From positions 124,001-188,000 of the forward strand of contig WFMF01000222.1 in assembly GCA_011033025.1 (NCBI GenBank): a stretch of DNA of 64,000 nucleotides, written 5' to 3'. Positions 36,171-49,600 of the stretch are shown here, in pieces. This DNA comes from Beroe forskalii (lineage: Eukaryota > Ctenophora > Nuda > Beroida > Beroidae). Numbering within the stretch: the stretch's first letter is position 1; each line of letters begins with the position of its first letter. The notes under the pieces are model-generated. The model was not told the origin of the DNA and made no database searches. It saw only the letters and a list, made by a program, of their open reading frames with translations. The translations under genes and the position numbers were made by a program.

Positions 36171-39100
36171 ATGGCTGCTCATAGATGGGAGTGTAAGCTC
36201 CAGTGTATCCAGAAGGTATTTATGATTATCTGACTATATATGGTGAATCATAATTTTCTATGCATTAGTCTCACTTTCTGATGTTTCACTCTTCTTTGGC
36301 CTATATTTAGATAGAGCTTTTAGAGATCTTCAAGTTGATTTCATTGTGTCATTAACCACTCTTTTAGTTATACAACCATTAAGTTAGTTATTTTCTTGAT
36401 TCAAAACAATTCCATTTCAATCAGCAACAGGATTCAGAGACAGTTAAGTTAAACCCCCTCAAGCTTCCTGCTCCTGAGAACTCCATCATTAAGATAACAG
36501 GAAAAGGAGGAGGAGCTAACAATAACTCTTCTGGGTTTGTTTTTGCTAAAGCCACCATTTTTGATAAGGATCTCAAGAATTATGGAATCAGCATGGAGTG
36601 TGACATTGCTAAAGTGTTTGGATTTCAAACTAATGGTGATGTTGTAGTTGAGGTTGTTGAGGATTTAACAGAATGTGAGATTCAGATGCTTGAAGTAAGT
36701 TTAATGAATTAGTTATTAAGAACACAATGTTTCCTTCATGACTTTATCATTTTATTTTATTGTTATGACCAAAATTCATATTTAATCTGACACTCTTTAA
36801 AATCAATAATTGAATGTGTAATCAATGAATGTGAGTTGAAGTCATTGGTATATTTTGAATTTATTTCCGTTTCAGGTGACATGTGCCGACCAGTATGTTG
36901 GCAGGGGAGACATGTGGAGGTTCAAGGAGAGCCTGACTGGCACATGTACATACCACAAGAAGCACATGCTGTTCAGTGGCATATCTGTTCAGGTGGGGCA
37001 TCTTGATCTTACTCTGTACTTACCAGTATATTTTGAATTGTACTAGCAATTCAAGTCAATCAGAATGACACAAAAATGCTTCATTGTATGAGGTAGTAAT
37101 TTTAACCTTCTGTTCCTTATCAAAAGATGTAATCCCTTATCCCATATCAATAGGCCCTTTACATTCCAGGTCAGAGTGATCTATAACTCAGTTGGGGAGC
37201 CTATGGAATCTGGATACATTACTAAAAACACTCACATTACCTACCGGTCACTGTCCTCCTACACTCAGCTTTTTATACAGGTGAGAAGAGATGAAAAGTT
37301 GGGATAGGGATCAAAAACCAAGAATTACTACTTTGCTATTAATTTTCATGTCTAACTGACTTATCTTTAGCTGACAGTCCAAAGTGGAATTCGCTATTGG
37401 CATAGGATTGCTCTGTGATGACTGTACCAGTGTAGCTGGTATAAGTGAATCTGTGTATAATGTTTGTACTTTTACTGAGTCTCATATTGCATATGATCAC
37501 TGATCATTGAAGTTATTAGAGTAGATGAGATGAATGTTTCAACATCTCATATGTCAAAAAGTATGAAGTTACACTGCCATCTGGTAAACTTGATTTACCT
37601 ACTCAAAAATTGTGTAAGAACTTAAGAAGCACAGAAGTCGATTAACGTTCTACTTAAGACTCGGTCTCGGTTAGAAGAGTCAAAACCCGACAAGGATTCT
37701 AAGGCCTCCTGGTCAAAAAACCTGTCCTTGTTCGCTCATTAATAACACTCACGCAGAAAAACTTACAAAGCACCTTTTCAGATTGGTAGAGAAATGTGGG
37801 AAAATGATTACGAGGGTATGGAAAACTGGGAAAACTTTGAAAAGGTAGTTGCTGAGTGATTCTTATTTCCGCTCTATCTGTGATATGATAAGTAATTCTA
37901 TTGATTTTTGTTGATGTTCCACCTCAGAAATTGATGACCTGTGTAAGAATTTTTGCCCATAGACAAAATATTAGTCACCAAAAGTTTATTGTTATGCTAT
38001 CAAATCGAAGACAAACTACCAAGTTAGGTAGGAATTTATTTCCGTTTACAGGTAGTTTATCTTTTTGTGAAGACGTTATTTGACCGCTGGGAGGAAAGTA
38101 AAGCAAACCACGACCTCCAGATAATCTTCTTTACTCGACTTTTCTTTGAGAGGGACAATTACCCTGAGTACAAGGCCTCTGTTATTCAGGTTCACATAAA
38201 TTTGCTTAATCGTATTTATTTCTTGTTTGACATCATTAAACACATACCGGCTTTTTGTATAACTATAAGTTCCCGTTGTATACTTCACTTTCCACATTTG
38301 GGCACTATCCTAGAAGCCCGAAACGCTTCCGGAATTGCACTATGTACGGACTATCTCGACAATATTTATATTTAATAAACTCCCATCATGACTTAAAAGA
38401 CTACCACTATTGAGATATTGTCCACACATATCCCTTTTATTCATATAACCCCTTCAACCTCACAGCATGACAGAATCAACTATCACTCCATACAACCCCT
38501 TCATTCCACCACAGCATGACGGAGACGGACGACCTTTCCTCGATATCTACGACATCGTGTGTGACGGTGGGAACATCACGGATGTGAAGCCGATCATAGG
38601 GGTGATGAAGCGGCGTTTCAACAAGCTGGGCCTGATAATAGCGGACCTGGAGAAGGATAACTACAAGGTGGAGGTGAGCCCCAGCTCCAAGGGTAACTTC
38701 CTGGAGTGCATCAACCTCGCGCTGGACCAGTACACCAACCACTTCCAGGTAACAGAAAATCATAATAATGCCCCTTCACGTCACCCAGGGGCGTAGCCAG
38801 GGGGAGGCGACACAGACGGCTGCCTCCCTCTTTTTGGTCATGTGATATGAAAATTTTGTTCATTTTGATAAAATGAGAGCTTTGAGAAACCAAAATGAAA
38901 CATTAAACAGGTTTTGTATGTAACTCGCCGGCCCTTTTTAGAAATCTGGCTACGCCCCTGCCTTCACCCTTATAAGTTTAACTCGATATATTATTTTGTA
39001 ATCCTGATGATTGAAGAATGCTTTAGTGCTTTATTCATTCAATAGATAAATGCTCATTTTAATTCTGTCCTGTGTTTCAGAATGTAAGTTAGCATTACAT

Positions 39101-42100
39101 AGTTAGCTAAATATCGCTCTCATTTTCTGGTAATTTGCTTGCTTTTCTGATCTTTAATCAGAGAAATATCTTTCATTTTCCCTATGGAACATTGAAATTA
39201 TGATTGAGCCTTTCTACGAATAGAAGGTATTTTCATATTCTTCAATCATTGGTTCTGTCAATTTGAAATCGTGTGCTTTTTTGTTGCAAAAACTAATTAC
39301 AGTAAGATTTATTGCTTAATCAAACAAAGAATGTCTCCCATGTTCACTATTTGAGCACCAAATTGACCCTAATTTTACGAAATTTGCCACATCAAGTTCA
39401 TGTCTCATTGTCACAAAGTACTCTACTGCTGTCTGATCCCCTTCAAGGCTTTAGCAGTAGTCTCTGAACCCGAACCCTCTCTCTCTGGGATCGTTCACTT
39501 ATTACGGCACAACATTTTGGCCGATTTCAACCCCCGTCCCTTTCGTTATCAAGTTTACAGTAGTTGTATTTGTTACATGTAACGTAATCATTCGGAAAAT
39601 AACGTAATATGTGAACGATCTCTCCTCAGGACAGAGTCCACTACCGGACAGGACAGCAGATTGTAGTGGTTACTGCCGGCTCTGGAATGTTCTACGTAGA
39701 CAGAGAGCTAGCTAACTTCACCAAACACAGGGTCCTGGATATAGGGGTGGGGGCTGATGTGGTGTGTCTGGGCAAGAAACCCCTCCATGCCACACCCCTC
39801 TTTGTATTTCAAGCCAATCAGATGAGGAAGGGGAACACAGGATCTTTTGACCTGTATCAGGTTTTGTGTGATATTGGTTTATTGCTATATTAGAAGTGGA
39901 TATCAAAGTTGTGTAGATCTTGAAACATATCGGTGTTAAACATGTAATTCCAATATTTACAGCTGTAAGATTTGACCTTTGCATCCATTTACATATTAAA
40001 CTAATTGTTTCACAACTTCGTTTCTGAAATCCCGCCCTGTAGGTACCCCACTGGATGAACATGCATTTCTACACCATCAACCACCGCCCTACTAAGTTTG
40101 TTCCGATCATGGGGCTCTCAGTGAACGAAACACGAGGTATCATCCCCTTCAAAGGTCCGGGTCCTTCCCTGGACGCTAACCTGGAACTCTGCACGACCAA
40201 ACAACTCAGTCAGTTCTGCGAGGAGTACGATGAGGGGCTGATGAAGTGCCCTTCCACCCAACTCCATGGGTCCCACTCCTCCCACTTCGAGATAGCCACC
40301 ACACCCGAGTTACAGGGTAGCAGTCAGAACAACGCTAGCAGTTACTCCAGCGACCCTGAGGGGGCGTCCTGCTCCTTGGGGACCACGCCCATAGACCGGC
40401 GCCGAACAGTCACCTACCACCCCGCTATCGAGTCTAACCCCTTCAAACCCTCCTCCCTGCCCCGGCCTGTCACCAACTCACGACGCAGGTGGGCCCATGT
40501 GTTCCCAGCTGCAGGACCTGCCCAGAAGAACTGGCACGGGTTGTCGAGGAGTTTGCGGATTGAGCAGGATGCCACGGCAGAGCATGTGGACTGGCAGAGT
40601 CTGATAGCCCCCGCCTGCTTCCCTATCAGCACGGATTACTATCCAGACAGTGAGCGGTACAAGGAGACTTTCTACACTCTGGGATCTGACGATATCAAGC
40701 AACTTCAGCAGGAGATAGTGGTGCAGAGACTCTCCAGGGGCTTCCAAGTGAGTTCCTTTCCCAATCACCCATGCCACCACTGACACCTTCTGTGAATCTA
40801 CTTCTACCCTTACTCTTACGCGTGCTCTCAGCTGAATTAATGAATGATGATCCATTGATCCTATTAATTATACGTTTTACCTTTAATTAAACGTTTTTTG
40901 AAGCATTAAAACTATCAACACTAAAACTATCTGATTTTTTCTCAGGTGGTCAGCAAGAATCAGAGCAAGAACACAGTGACAGTAAGTTTGGGAGACTCCT
41001 ACCACGACATCAAGCTCCAAGACAACTACACCAGCAGTACCAACCTCTCCAGTGGGACTATCAACGTCACCATCAGTAAACCGGAGAAGAAAGCCCAATT
41101 CCCGGAGAAGATATACAAGTACTGCCTGAGTCCGTATCTGGGTACGTTTAATGACATTGATACGCTGATAAACTGCCAGAGCGAGAGAATCACTAGGGAG
41201 GAGATAGTAGATGCTAGGTGGAATAACTTCGACATGTACGTGCTTAGTTTGATAGAGCCTTATTTGAGTGAGGAAGGGAGGCCCGTGGAGGACTCCATAG
41301 CTTCCCAGCTCAAGCTCTGGAGATCAAGGTATGTGGTGGTGCCCCGACCTGACTGGTACTTCCACGATCACGATGTCAACAATCTCAGTCAAAACGAGGA
41401 CTGGATTGTCAGCAACTTCCACAACATTCTCTTTGCCATGAACAACATCAAGTATCAGGATATCTGTACGTTGGACCAGAGAAAACAACTCACTATCTCA
41501 GAATCCATGTCCCTGCCTAGTTCACCGTCTTACGCGTCCCTGGACGAAATCTCCCGTCCCAGGACCGGAACACTCGTCAATTCCAAGAGTTTCAACTTCT
41601 CCCTTTCCTCTGAAGAAGAGAAGAATGGGCTGGAGCAACTGTCCAAGAACCCTGGAGTGTTGAGCAAATTCCTGTCGCAGAAGTCGATGACTTCTAGTTC
41701 CAGTTCTTTGGAATCTCTGGATTTGAAGGAGTTTAAGGAGAATATGCTAGCTAAGAACAGTGGGATGAAGTTTATCTCCACTCCTTCTAAACTGAGTGGT
41801 TTACCCGGACAACTGAACTCCCAGCCCTACCTCCCGCCCAACACTTTCATTGCCTCGTATCTCACTGACTTCGTGCGGAAAACCCGAGACGAGGACCCCT
41901 TTGAGTTCTGCCAGGAGCTACTCAAACACAGGATCATTGAGGAGACCATGTTCGATCAGTTGCCGGGGAATTATGAAAACGTCGGAAGGACTTTCATTGA
42001 TGGTTTTTATTTTTACAACGTGAAGGCAGACTCTAAGACGCCCACCGAAAAGGTGGTGCCTCGCGACCTTATCGAGGTAGCCACGCCCAATATTCCGGAA

Positions 42101-42763
42101 ATCATCAAAAACTTCGAACCCATCACGGAGATCGATCTCTACATCCAAAGTGCTGAGCGGGTCTGGGATCGCCAGGAGTTTTTCACGGTTGGGCACGATT
42201 CTTGTTACGACCCGCATCATGCTTTCGGGTTTACTGTCAAGTGGGACCGAGCCACTGCCCAACTCATCGAGATCTACTACCTGAGTAGGTGGCGGAGTAA
42301 GGCAGAGAAATCAGGGTTCCAGTTGATACAGGTCCCAACCAGCCCCTTCGATTCCCCGAACGTTGGAGATAACAGGCCTAACACCGCAGTGGCCCCTTTC
42401 AGGGCCCCCATTGACATCCCAGTGCCGTGCCTGGCCATGAACACCATCCAAATCATGCTCTTCCAGTTCGGCTTCCTGCATGACTTCCCTGCAGGCACCT
42501 TCCCAAGTGAGAAGCTCTGGGAGATAAGTCACCGACAGCACGACTACGTGCACCTGTCAGGCATAGCCCTGATCCGGGTCTGTATTCAGAACCAGACTGC
42601 TGTCATTAAGTGGGTTTCTAACCCCTTCCTAGGGTCTAAGAAGTGGCACCCCAAGGTCTTCTTGCCCGGCAAGGAAAAGGAAGAAAAGTTTTATCAGATG
42701 TCGTTTGAGGAACTGCTCAAACGATTCAGAAAACACTTGGAGGATTTCTTCTCGGTTGAATGA
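36171..42763 (+). CDS. DEPDC5: DEPDC5, GATOR1 complex subunit, ten exons
   Basis: Exons: 36171-36215, 36431-36694, 36876-36992, 37170-37280, 37782-37844, 38052-38189, 38515-38748, 39630-39860, 40043-40747, 40946-42763, giving 1241 residues (human is about 1600). The N-terminal domain has NPLKLPAPENSIIKI and DQYVGRGDMWRFKESL, as in human NPKVFPHIKLGDIVEI and DQYIGRGDMWRLKKSL. Then come EMWEND, LFDRWEE, GNFLECINLAL, GVGADVVCLGKKPLHATPLF, VPHWMNMHFYT and NRRRWAHVFP-like segments. The DEP domain is at about residues 910-990 (ending TFIDGFYFYNVK). The C-terminal domain has AEKSGFQLIQVP. GATOR1 is the GTPase-activating complex for RagA/B that restrains TORC1 at lysosomes when amino acids are scarce. 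The linker regions are shorter than in human. Confidence 0.97.
38786..38960. mobile_element. hAT-type MITE in a DEPDC5 intron
   Basis: Terminal inverted repeats CAGGGGCGTAGCCAGG and TCTGGCTACGCCCCTG, which are typical hAT ends. The flanks ACGTCACC and CCTTCACC match at six of eight positions, consistent with an old 8-bp target duplication. It is about 175 bp and non-coding. Confidence 0.85.
40946..42763 (+). CDS. DEPDC5: Large terminal exon of DEPDC5 (SHEN-like, DEP and C-terminal domains)
   Basis: Acceptor TTTCTCAG|GTGGTC. The frame is open for 605 residues to TGA. It opens with the end of the middle domain (VSLGDSYHDIKL, YKYCLSPYLG), then a Ser-rich spacer (about 41500-41790), the DEP domain and the C-terminal domain. 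Nearly half of the protein is coded by this exon. Confidence 0.95.
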   Translation: MVSKNQSKNTVTVSLGDSYHDIKLQDNYTSSTNLSSGTINVTISKPEKKAQFPEKIYKYCLSPYLGTFNDIDTLINCQSERITREEIVDARWNNFDMYVLSLIEPYLSEEGRPVEDSIASQLKLWRSRYVVVPRPDWYFHDHDVNNLSQNEDWIVSNFHNILFAMNNIKYQDICTLDQRKQLTISESMSLPSSPSYASLDEISRPRTGTLVNSKSFNFSLSSEEEKNGLEQLSKNPGVLSKFLSQKSMTSSSSSLESLDLKEFKENMLAKNSGMKFISTPSKLSGLPGQLNSQPYLPPNTFIASYLTDFVRKTRDEDPFEFCQELLKHRIIEETMFDQLPGNYENVGRTFIDGFYFYNVKADSKTPTEKVVPRDLIEVATPNIPEIIKNFEPITEIDLYIQSAERVWDRQEFFTVGHDSCYDPHHAFGFTVKWDRATAQLIEIYYLSRWRSKAEKSGFQLIQVPTSPFDSPNVGDNRPNTAVAPFRAPIDIPVPCLAMNTIQIMLFQFGFLHDFPAGTFPSEKLWEISHRQHDYVHLSGIALIRVCIQNQTAVIKWVSNPFLGSKKWHPKVFLPGKEKEEKFYQMSFEELLKRFRKHLEDFFSVE

Positions 42764-43683
42764 GTAATATGTCAGCTGTAATTTTAAATTATTGACGGGT
42801 TTAATAACAATTTTCAAAATCTTATAATTGATTGTGTCTGAGTAAAGAATTTTATATTGAAACGTACTTTTTATGCATGTCATTGATCATTTTAATTCTG
42901 AAAAGACTGCCTTATCAGTAAAAAGGTTGATCAATCGCGTATTTGCACGAAAATTCTTTTTGGGGTGAGCATATAATTTATTGATAAGGCATGTCTTGAA
43001 GTTTATTTTCCGTTAGATTAATGTGTTGATAATACGTTTTAAGTTGAATTATTTATGTTTGTTCCATGACTCTTAAGGTGATCAACTCGCATCTGTGGTG
43101 AAGAATGTGGGAGCATTCTTCGATAATTTTGTATCAGCAGTTTAACGGTTAGATGTTGCAAGTTCTGAGAAGGCCTTCTGAAATTTCCACACGACCACCA
43201 TTAATCGTACGTACGTAATACTGATTTTACAGTATAACCACGGACATTCATGGAGCCGCGCTTTTCGGAAATTTGATTTTTTCAGAATGAATCTCATGAA
43301 TCGCAGCGTGTGTGTTACATTGATTGCAGAGACTGGTGTACAGTATAGTAGCATATTTCAAGTTCGAAATAAACTAAACCACTGTTGTCTATCTGTGTAA
43401 TTTTATACTTTATGTTTCAATCCAGCTATTCCTCGCTGCAGTGGTTTGATTCTATGGTGTATGTTACTATTTTAGTACTAGTTTCAAAAATTCATCAGAA
43501 AAGATTTATTCCATAGTTCACCATTCTATCATTGACAAAATAAATAATAGGTTATGCTTCTACAGAAATTTCTTTAGTTTTTACAGTTCCCGACGCAAAT
43601 CAATATTTTGAGAGTATCTACAATCCAATATTTGAGAAGCATGGTACCCATGAAGATGACGTCTTGATGACGTAGTTACGGAG
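42764..43683. other. DEPDC5 3' UTR and DCAF15 promoter interval
   Basis: About 0.9 kb between the DEPDC5 stop and the DCAF15 start codon, same strand. Canonical AATAAA signals occur at 43366-43371 and 43539-43544. The second is only about 140 bp before the DCAF15 ATG, so DCAF15 must start transcription in a short interval or share this region. Confidence 0.6.
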
Positions 43684-46600
43684 ATGTCATCTAAGAATGA
43701 GAGTATTCTGCACAAGCTATACAACCGACAGCTATCGGGACGGGTGAGTCATGGAAACTCCAAAATTATTGTTAAAATCACTTTAGTAGTTTAGTGATTA
43801 GAATATGTGATATGCGAAGTGTTTCTAATAAGTGATTGATTAGGAGCAATCAGCAATCACTTATCAGAACTTCGGAATTACTTTACAGAACACATTGTAG
43901 TATGTACTTGTACATTTTCTTAATTCGTACACTTTACATTGTACACAGTGTATCTTATACATTATACACAGTTGCTTGATCTCTATACGGTAATGTACAT
44001 TGTACAATGTACACTCTGTATTGTTCATTGTACAATGTACATTGTACACCCTGTAGTGTACAATGTATACATTGTATTGTAAATTGTACAATGTACACTT
44101 TACTATGTATGATTGTGGACTGAGTACCGAGTGTAATCTGTACAGTGTAATTTTAAAACCTGTTTTCACTGTACAACGTACAGCTGTAATGTGTGTACTT
44201 TACTTTGTTATGTACTGACTTACTAGCAAATCTATGTTTACAATGTGTAGTATTTCTGTGTGTAACTTTTGTGTGTGAACTATGTATGTTACATTCTATA
44301 TGTAAGTATATTGTGGAGTGAGGAGTAATCTCCGATCTTCTAGAAGATGTATTGTACACTCTGTCATAGTAAAGTAATACATTGTGTACTATACAATTGC
44401 GATTAGCTGATTACTGATAAGGGACATAATATGGTACATAAAGTCCCTAATCAGCTAATTGCAACTGTATAGTACACCTTAGACGCACTAAAATCAAACA
44501 ATTTTGCGTAGGTCCTTCTACCGTCCTATGGGTGCAGCAACATTGGTAGTTTATTATAGATTCATTTATTAAGAAATATACACTGCTATAAAGTCGAATA
44601 GTTAATGTGGTGTGTAATGTATTGTGTATACAGGTGTTGTGTATTCGTGTGTTTACTCACACTTGAGAAATGGCTAGATGAGATGATTTGAGAGCTGTGT
44701 TGCACTCAACATGTGTTTTATATTATTCTCAATATATTATACCTAGTACATACGTATACTCGATGAATCTTAAACATATCTCAAACATATCTATGCAGTA
44801 TATTGTATTTCTTATCTCCAATTGTTATGCACAAAAAACAGGCGTTCCAACGTTATAAACGCGTCTCTTTGAATACTGGCAATGACGTCACATCCATTTC
44901 CTTATCATCTTTTACTTTGGGGTGGGGGGGGGGGGGAGATGGCGGGGGTTCCTTCGATTAATATTTCAGAGCTAAAGTTTAGAAGGGCAGCAAATTTTAA
45001 AATATGAATATTTATCCTATGAATTGATTGTAATGTTGCGAAAAATAGATGGAATGTATTGTTTTACCTACCTGTAAATAATATTCACCTGATGATCACC
45101 AATCAGGGGCGAGGAGGCGGCTCCCCACTGAAGTTATGTGGTGACCCCCGACAGACCTGGTACTCGTATCCCTTGAAGAGTATCCTGGACACTCACAAGT
45201 CCCTGCTCATGGGACATGTGCTTCTGGGATTCCTGAAAGATGGGGTACACCTCATCTCCTACCTCTGTCAGGTCAGGTCACATCAAGATCGACGATAATA
45301 GTACTGTGTCGACATCAAATGCCAAACACAAGGAAATATCTTGATAATCCTTAAAGTATAAAGCCAACATTTGTCCCAGTTGTTCGGATATGAGCCTAGC
45401 CTGGCGAACCCAGTGAATGTCCTTCCTGAACAAGGAACTGAAGCTGGGAGTTTCAGTCCGACCAGCTGTTGTGTCAAGTGTTGGTTTATAAAAAGTGTAT
45501 TTGTTTCTCAACACAGCCCCAGATAGTCCTCCTTATCTCCTCCTTTGTCTAGTCAGTGTGTTTAATTCCATTTACTGTCAGGTTGAGCCTAGTGATGACG
45601 ATTTCCAGCACGTTTACACCTACTCTCTCTACATTTGGAGATTTGATCTAGGTATGTCTGTTTGGTTGCTTATACTTGAGATAAAGCTCCTACCCTGTCA
45701 AAATACTTTCTTACATTTTTTAAAATTTTGTGATGTATGTTAGTATGCTACTATGCTATATTAGTATGCTATGTTGTAGCGTACCATTTTAACTCGTGAG
45801 AACACGTGAACCAAATTTCATTTTTAGGTTTTGTTTCGATAAATCGATAAATATGGTAGTAAATCGATACTAGTACGTTTTGGAACTAACTGCAAGACAG
45901 TGCTCGACAAGTTTCCGAGGAAACAAAGAAATGTTTTAAATTAAGAAGTGAAACGATCGGTTTGCTCAACTCAAAATTTCATGTATTACGTACAATCTTC
46001 AGGGAACATCCACAAAGATTATTATGACCTACATTTGAGTTGGAACCCGAATAAATTACTGGTACTTAATAAATCGACATATGGTATAGTAATAAATCAT
46101 AGCATCTTAAAACAAGATCAATAGAATTTGAAAACATCCACCGAAGTATCGAACCCCCATGATTTCGATACTTAGAATTGTTGTTCCAAATTACATTCGC
46201 AAAAGATTTACAAGGTTTCATAAGTCCGAATAATCTAGCCTGATTTCAGGGTCGCCTCTACTGAAGATCTGCACCTACCCTCTCTTTGTGGGGGAACACA
46301 TAACCTCGGGGCTGCATCTCGTCATCTGCGAAACTGCCGAGTGAGTCTCAGCATTTTATTATCTTGTTTAGGGGTGCATGACCTCTGTTGTTCAACTTAT
46401 CAATTTGTATCTAGCTCAACGTGTCAATGTCTTTGTTGCTCAACCTATTAATTTCATTCTAGCTCTTCGTATTTATGTCTCTGTAGCTTTAAATAGTCTT
46501 ATCCCTGTGGTTCAACTTATCAATGTCTCTTTTGTTCAACTTGACAATGTCTCTCTAGCTCATCGTATCAATGTCTCTGTAGCTTTGAAAAGTTTGTCTC

Positions 46601-49600
46601 TGTTTAATCAATTAATCATCTCACTGTTGCTGGGGGTCTACATGTACGTAAAAGCACTTTTTAGTCAACTGTTAACCACTCTGAATGATGCAAAATACGT
46701 CACATTTAACCGTTCATTTCCTGTTTGAATGTTCAGGCAGACCCCAGTAAGTGAATTGAGTGTATTGCTGTAATGTATGACTTTGTTGTCACACTGATGC
46801 TAGATACATGATCAGTGATCACCTTACAACTTTACAAAGTTACAATGTACACTATACGCTTAGAGCATGGCTGGGAATGCGCTAATATACGCTTAGAGCA
46901 TGGCTGGGAATGCGCTAATAGAAATTATTGCACGAGAGGTTCAATAATTCGTGATGCTAGATACGATTTACCGACCTTACAATACAAAACAAATACACTG
47001 GCGATTGAGTGCATTTATTAGCGTCATGACCATTTGCCATGCTCTGGTGTATTAGCCAATGTGAGGAGTGCAATATTACTTATTATTGCACGCCTACAAG
47101 CTACCCTCAAAATTGGCTAATAAAAATTATTGCACAGGGGCGAAGACGAGTGCAATAATACATTGTATTGTCATTTTGAGGAGCAGGCCGAGTGCGACAA
47201 TATAAATTATTACACGAGGCGAAGCCGAGTGCAATGAGCTATTAACGTCATGACCATTAGCCATGCTCTTAGTGTATTAGCCAATGTGAGGAGTGCAATA
47301 TTACTTATTATTGCACGCCTACAAGTACCCTCAAAATTGGCTAATGTACATTGTAGCACTTAACACACATATGTGGTCGCGTTGTACAATGTATACTAAT
47401 GCAATTACTAGATTAGATTAGATGTTCAATCCTTCGTGAAGGTTAGTGCAACAATTTCCGGCTACTTGATAAATGATTATGCAATGTACATACAGAAGTA
47501 CATTGCTCGCATTTTATCTCATGGATTGTTGTTGTGAAAGGTAGTTTCATTGAGCCTTTTATTACTTATTAAGTTAGACTGGCAATTGTTGGCAGCTTTT
47601 GGAAGTAGCTGTCTTAGTGTCTTTAACAATAAAACACCACGTTTTACCCCACAGGAGTGAGCGACTAGTAGTATTAGGCGCTGCTGTTCACATTGAGGAG
47701 ACTGCGCGGCCCTGTTATGTGTCCCTCCTCCCTCCACCTTGCGTCATGGTGGCTACTCAGCGGGATCCTGCTGCTGACGCCTTCTTTGTACACTTCAAGT
47801 ACGAAGTCCAGCCGCCCTACCCACCCTTCTGCCCTGCCCTCAGGTTACATGCCAGGATTTGATAATTTGATGTTAAATCTTTAAAACTCTGCTTTTCATT
47901 CCAGCCTGGTGTTTTGAGTTCTCCGAGTGAAGGCATATTAGTGAGTTCATAAGTGCATAGGAGATAAGGGTTATCCTTTCAGTTGTCCCTCCATTGCCCC
48001 CGTACCTGCTGCTACTTTAAACAAGACATTATAAATCTGGGGTTGTGTTGAGAAACACACTTCGTATATACCAACACTTGACACAGTAGCTGCTCGGACT
48101 AACTCGAACTAAATTAACTAACTCTCCCCAGCCTCCGTCTGAAGGACTCCTTCCTGTGTAACACTGGCGACAGTCTGACTTTAGTAACAGTAGGAGTCCA
48201 GGACTCTGGGAGTGGCGTTGGTGGCGCTAGTGGCTCTGTGGGTGGCACCGCGAGTGGTACAGGTGGCTCATCTCCGGCACCGAGTAGTACAGCAAGCCAC
48301 TCGAGCGAGGGGGAGTCAGATGTGTCAGATCAAGTGGGGGAGAGTGGGAACAAGAGGAACAAGTACATGTGTAGGTTGGTGGATCGAAAGTCAGGGAGCT
48401 TGGTTGATTGTAGATGGGAATTGTAAGGAAGTAAGTACTGACATGATAGTTTAATCATAACCCTCGAATCAATGAATAGAAAAGTAGAAAATGTATATCT
48501 TATAAACCTTTCTCTCATTAAAACCTCTAGACAATATCAAGTTGACACAACTCCTCACACCTTCAGTTGTCCTGCTCTGCGCAGCTCTGAGCACGTGCCC
48601 ACGTGCGTTGTGCCGCGCATGCGCACCATCCAAGTAGCATCAGAATGTGACGTTTTCTCACCGATGGTGCCGCAAAAACGCCGGCGAATAAGAAGCAGAA
48701 AGCTAAACTCTCAGTCCCCCAAGATCATGGGGGACAAGAAATGTGCGCAGGTAAGAATCTCGGGAGATTTTACTAATGTTAGACCGTGTAAAGGGCAACT
48801 TACACGGTCGCCAAAGGGGTAAAAACGGGTCTGAAAGGGGTATAATGCAACGAAAATGATCACTTAAGTGGAAGGGTGGGCTCTAGTATATTATATACAT
48901 TACAAAAGATTGAAGATAGTCATTCTAGGATCAATGCGCGTTTCAGTCACACAAAACCACCGTGGGAAACTGTAAAATTGAGCACGCGCGAAAATATTTT
49001 TGTCCGAATCTCTTCGCGCGAAGATTCCATAAAATCAGCGCGCATTTATTAATTATTTTCACCCTGTCGCATTTTAGGCGCGTGTGCGGATTTGAGTATG
49101 TCCACTAAATAAGGTGAAAAGGTTTTCGATCACTATTCACTAATCTGAGTACATTTCAGGTGGACAGCGTGACGACCTTCTCCAGCCGCCTGTTCGGACT
49201 ATCTCCCCCATGTGGAGGCGCCGCCACACCGCGTTACGACGCCATCCAGACCCTCTACCCCATCCTCTCTACTTCTCTCATCCACGGCCCCCTGCGCGCA
49301 ACCTTCACCCGGACCTCTGAAACCCCCATACCCTACAGCTCTCAACTCCTAGACGACTTCGTTACGGTTAAACAGGCCTCCTTCGACGCTGAGCTGTACC
49401 TCAACACAGCAGTGTCAGCATACGAGGCACTCTCAGCACGGTATCTCTCTCTCAGAGACTATGACGTAAGGTTGTTGGAGGTGTGTCCGAGCTCAGGGAC
49501 TGTGTTGGCGCTGGTCATGGTGCTGTGTATTGCCAACCACCAGACCCAGCCTCACAAACAGGTCCTAGTTTCCAGCGGTTTTATCCTTTCCTGGAACACT

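Noticed and set aside
40478-40855. Antisense open frame over DEPDC5 exon 9
   Set aside because: It is a shadow of the GC-richer coding strand and has no domain or splice support.
43864-44359. Minus-strand frames rich in YNVHY and TLYN
   Set aside because: Translated GTACAATGTACA repeats.
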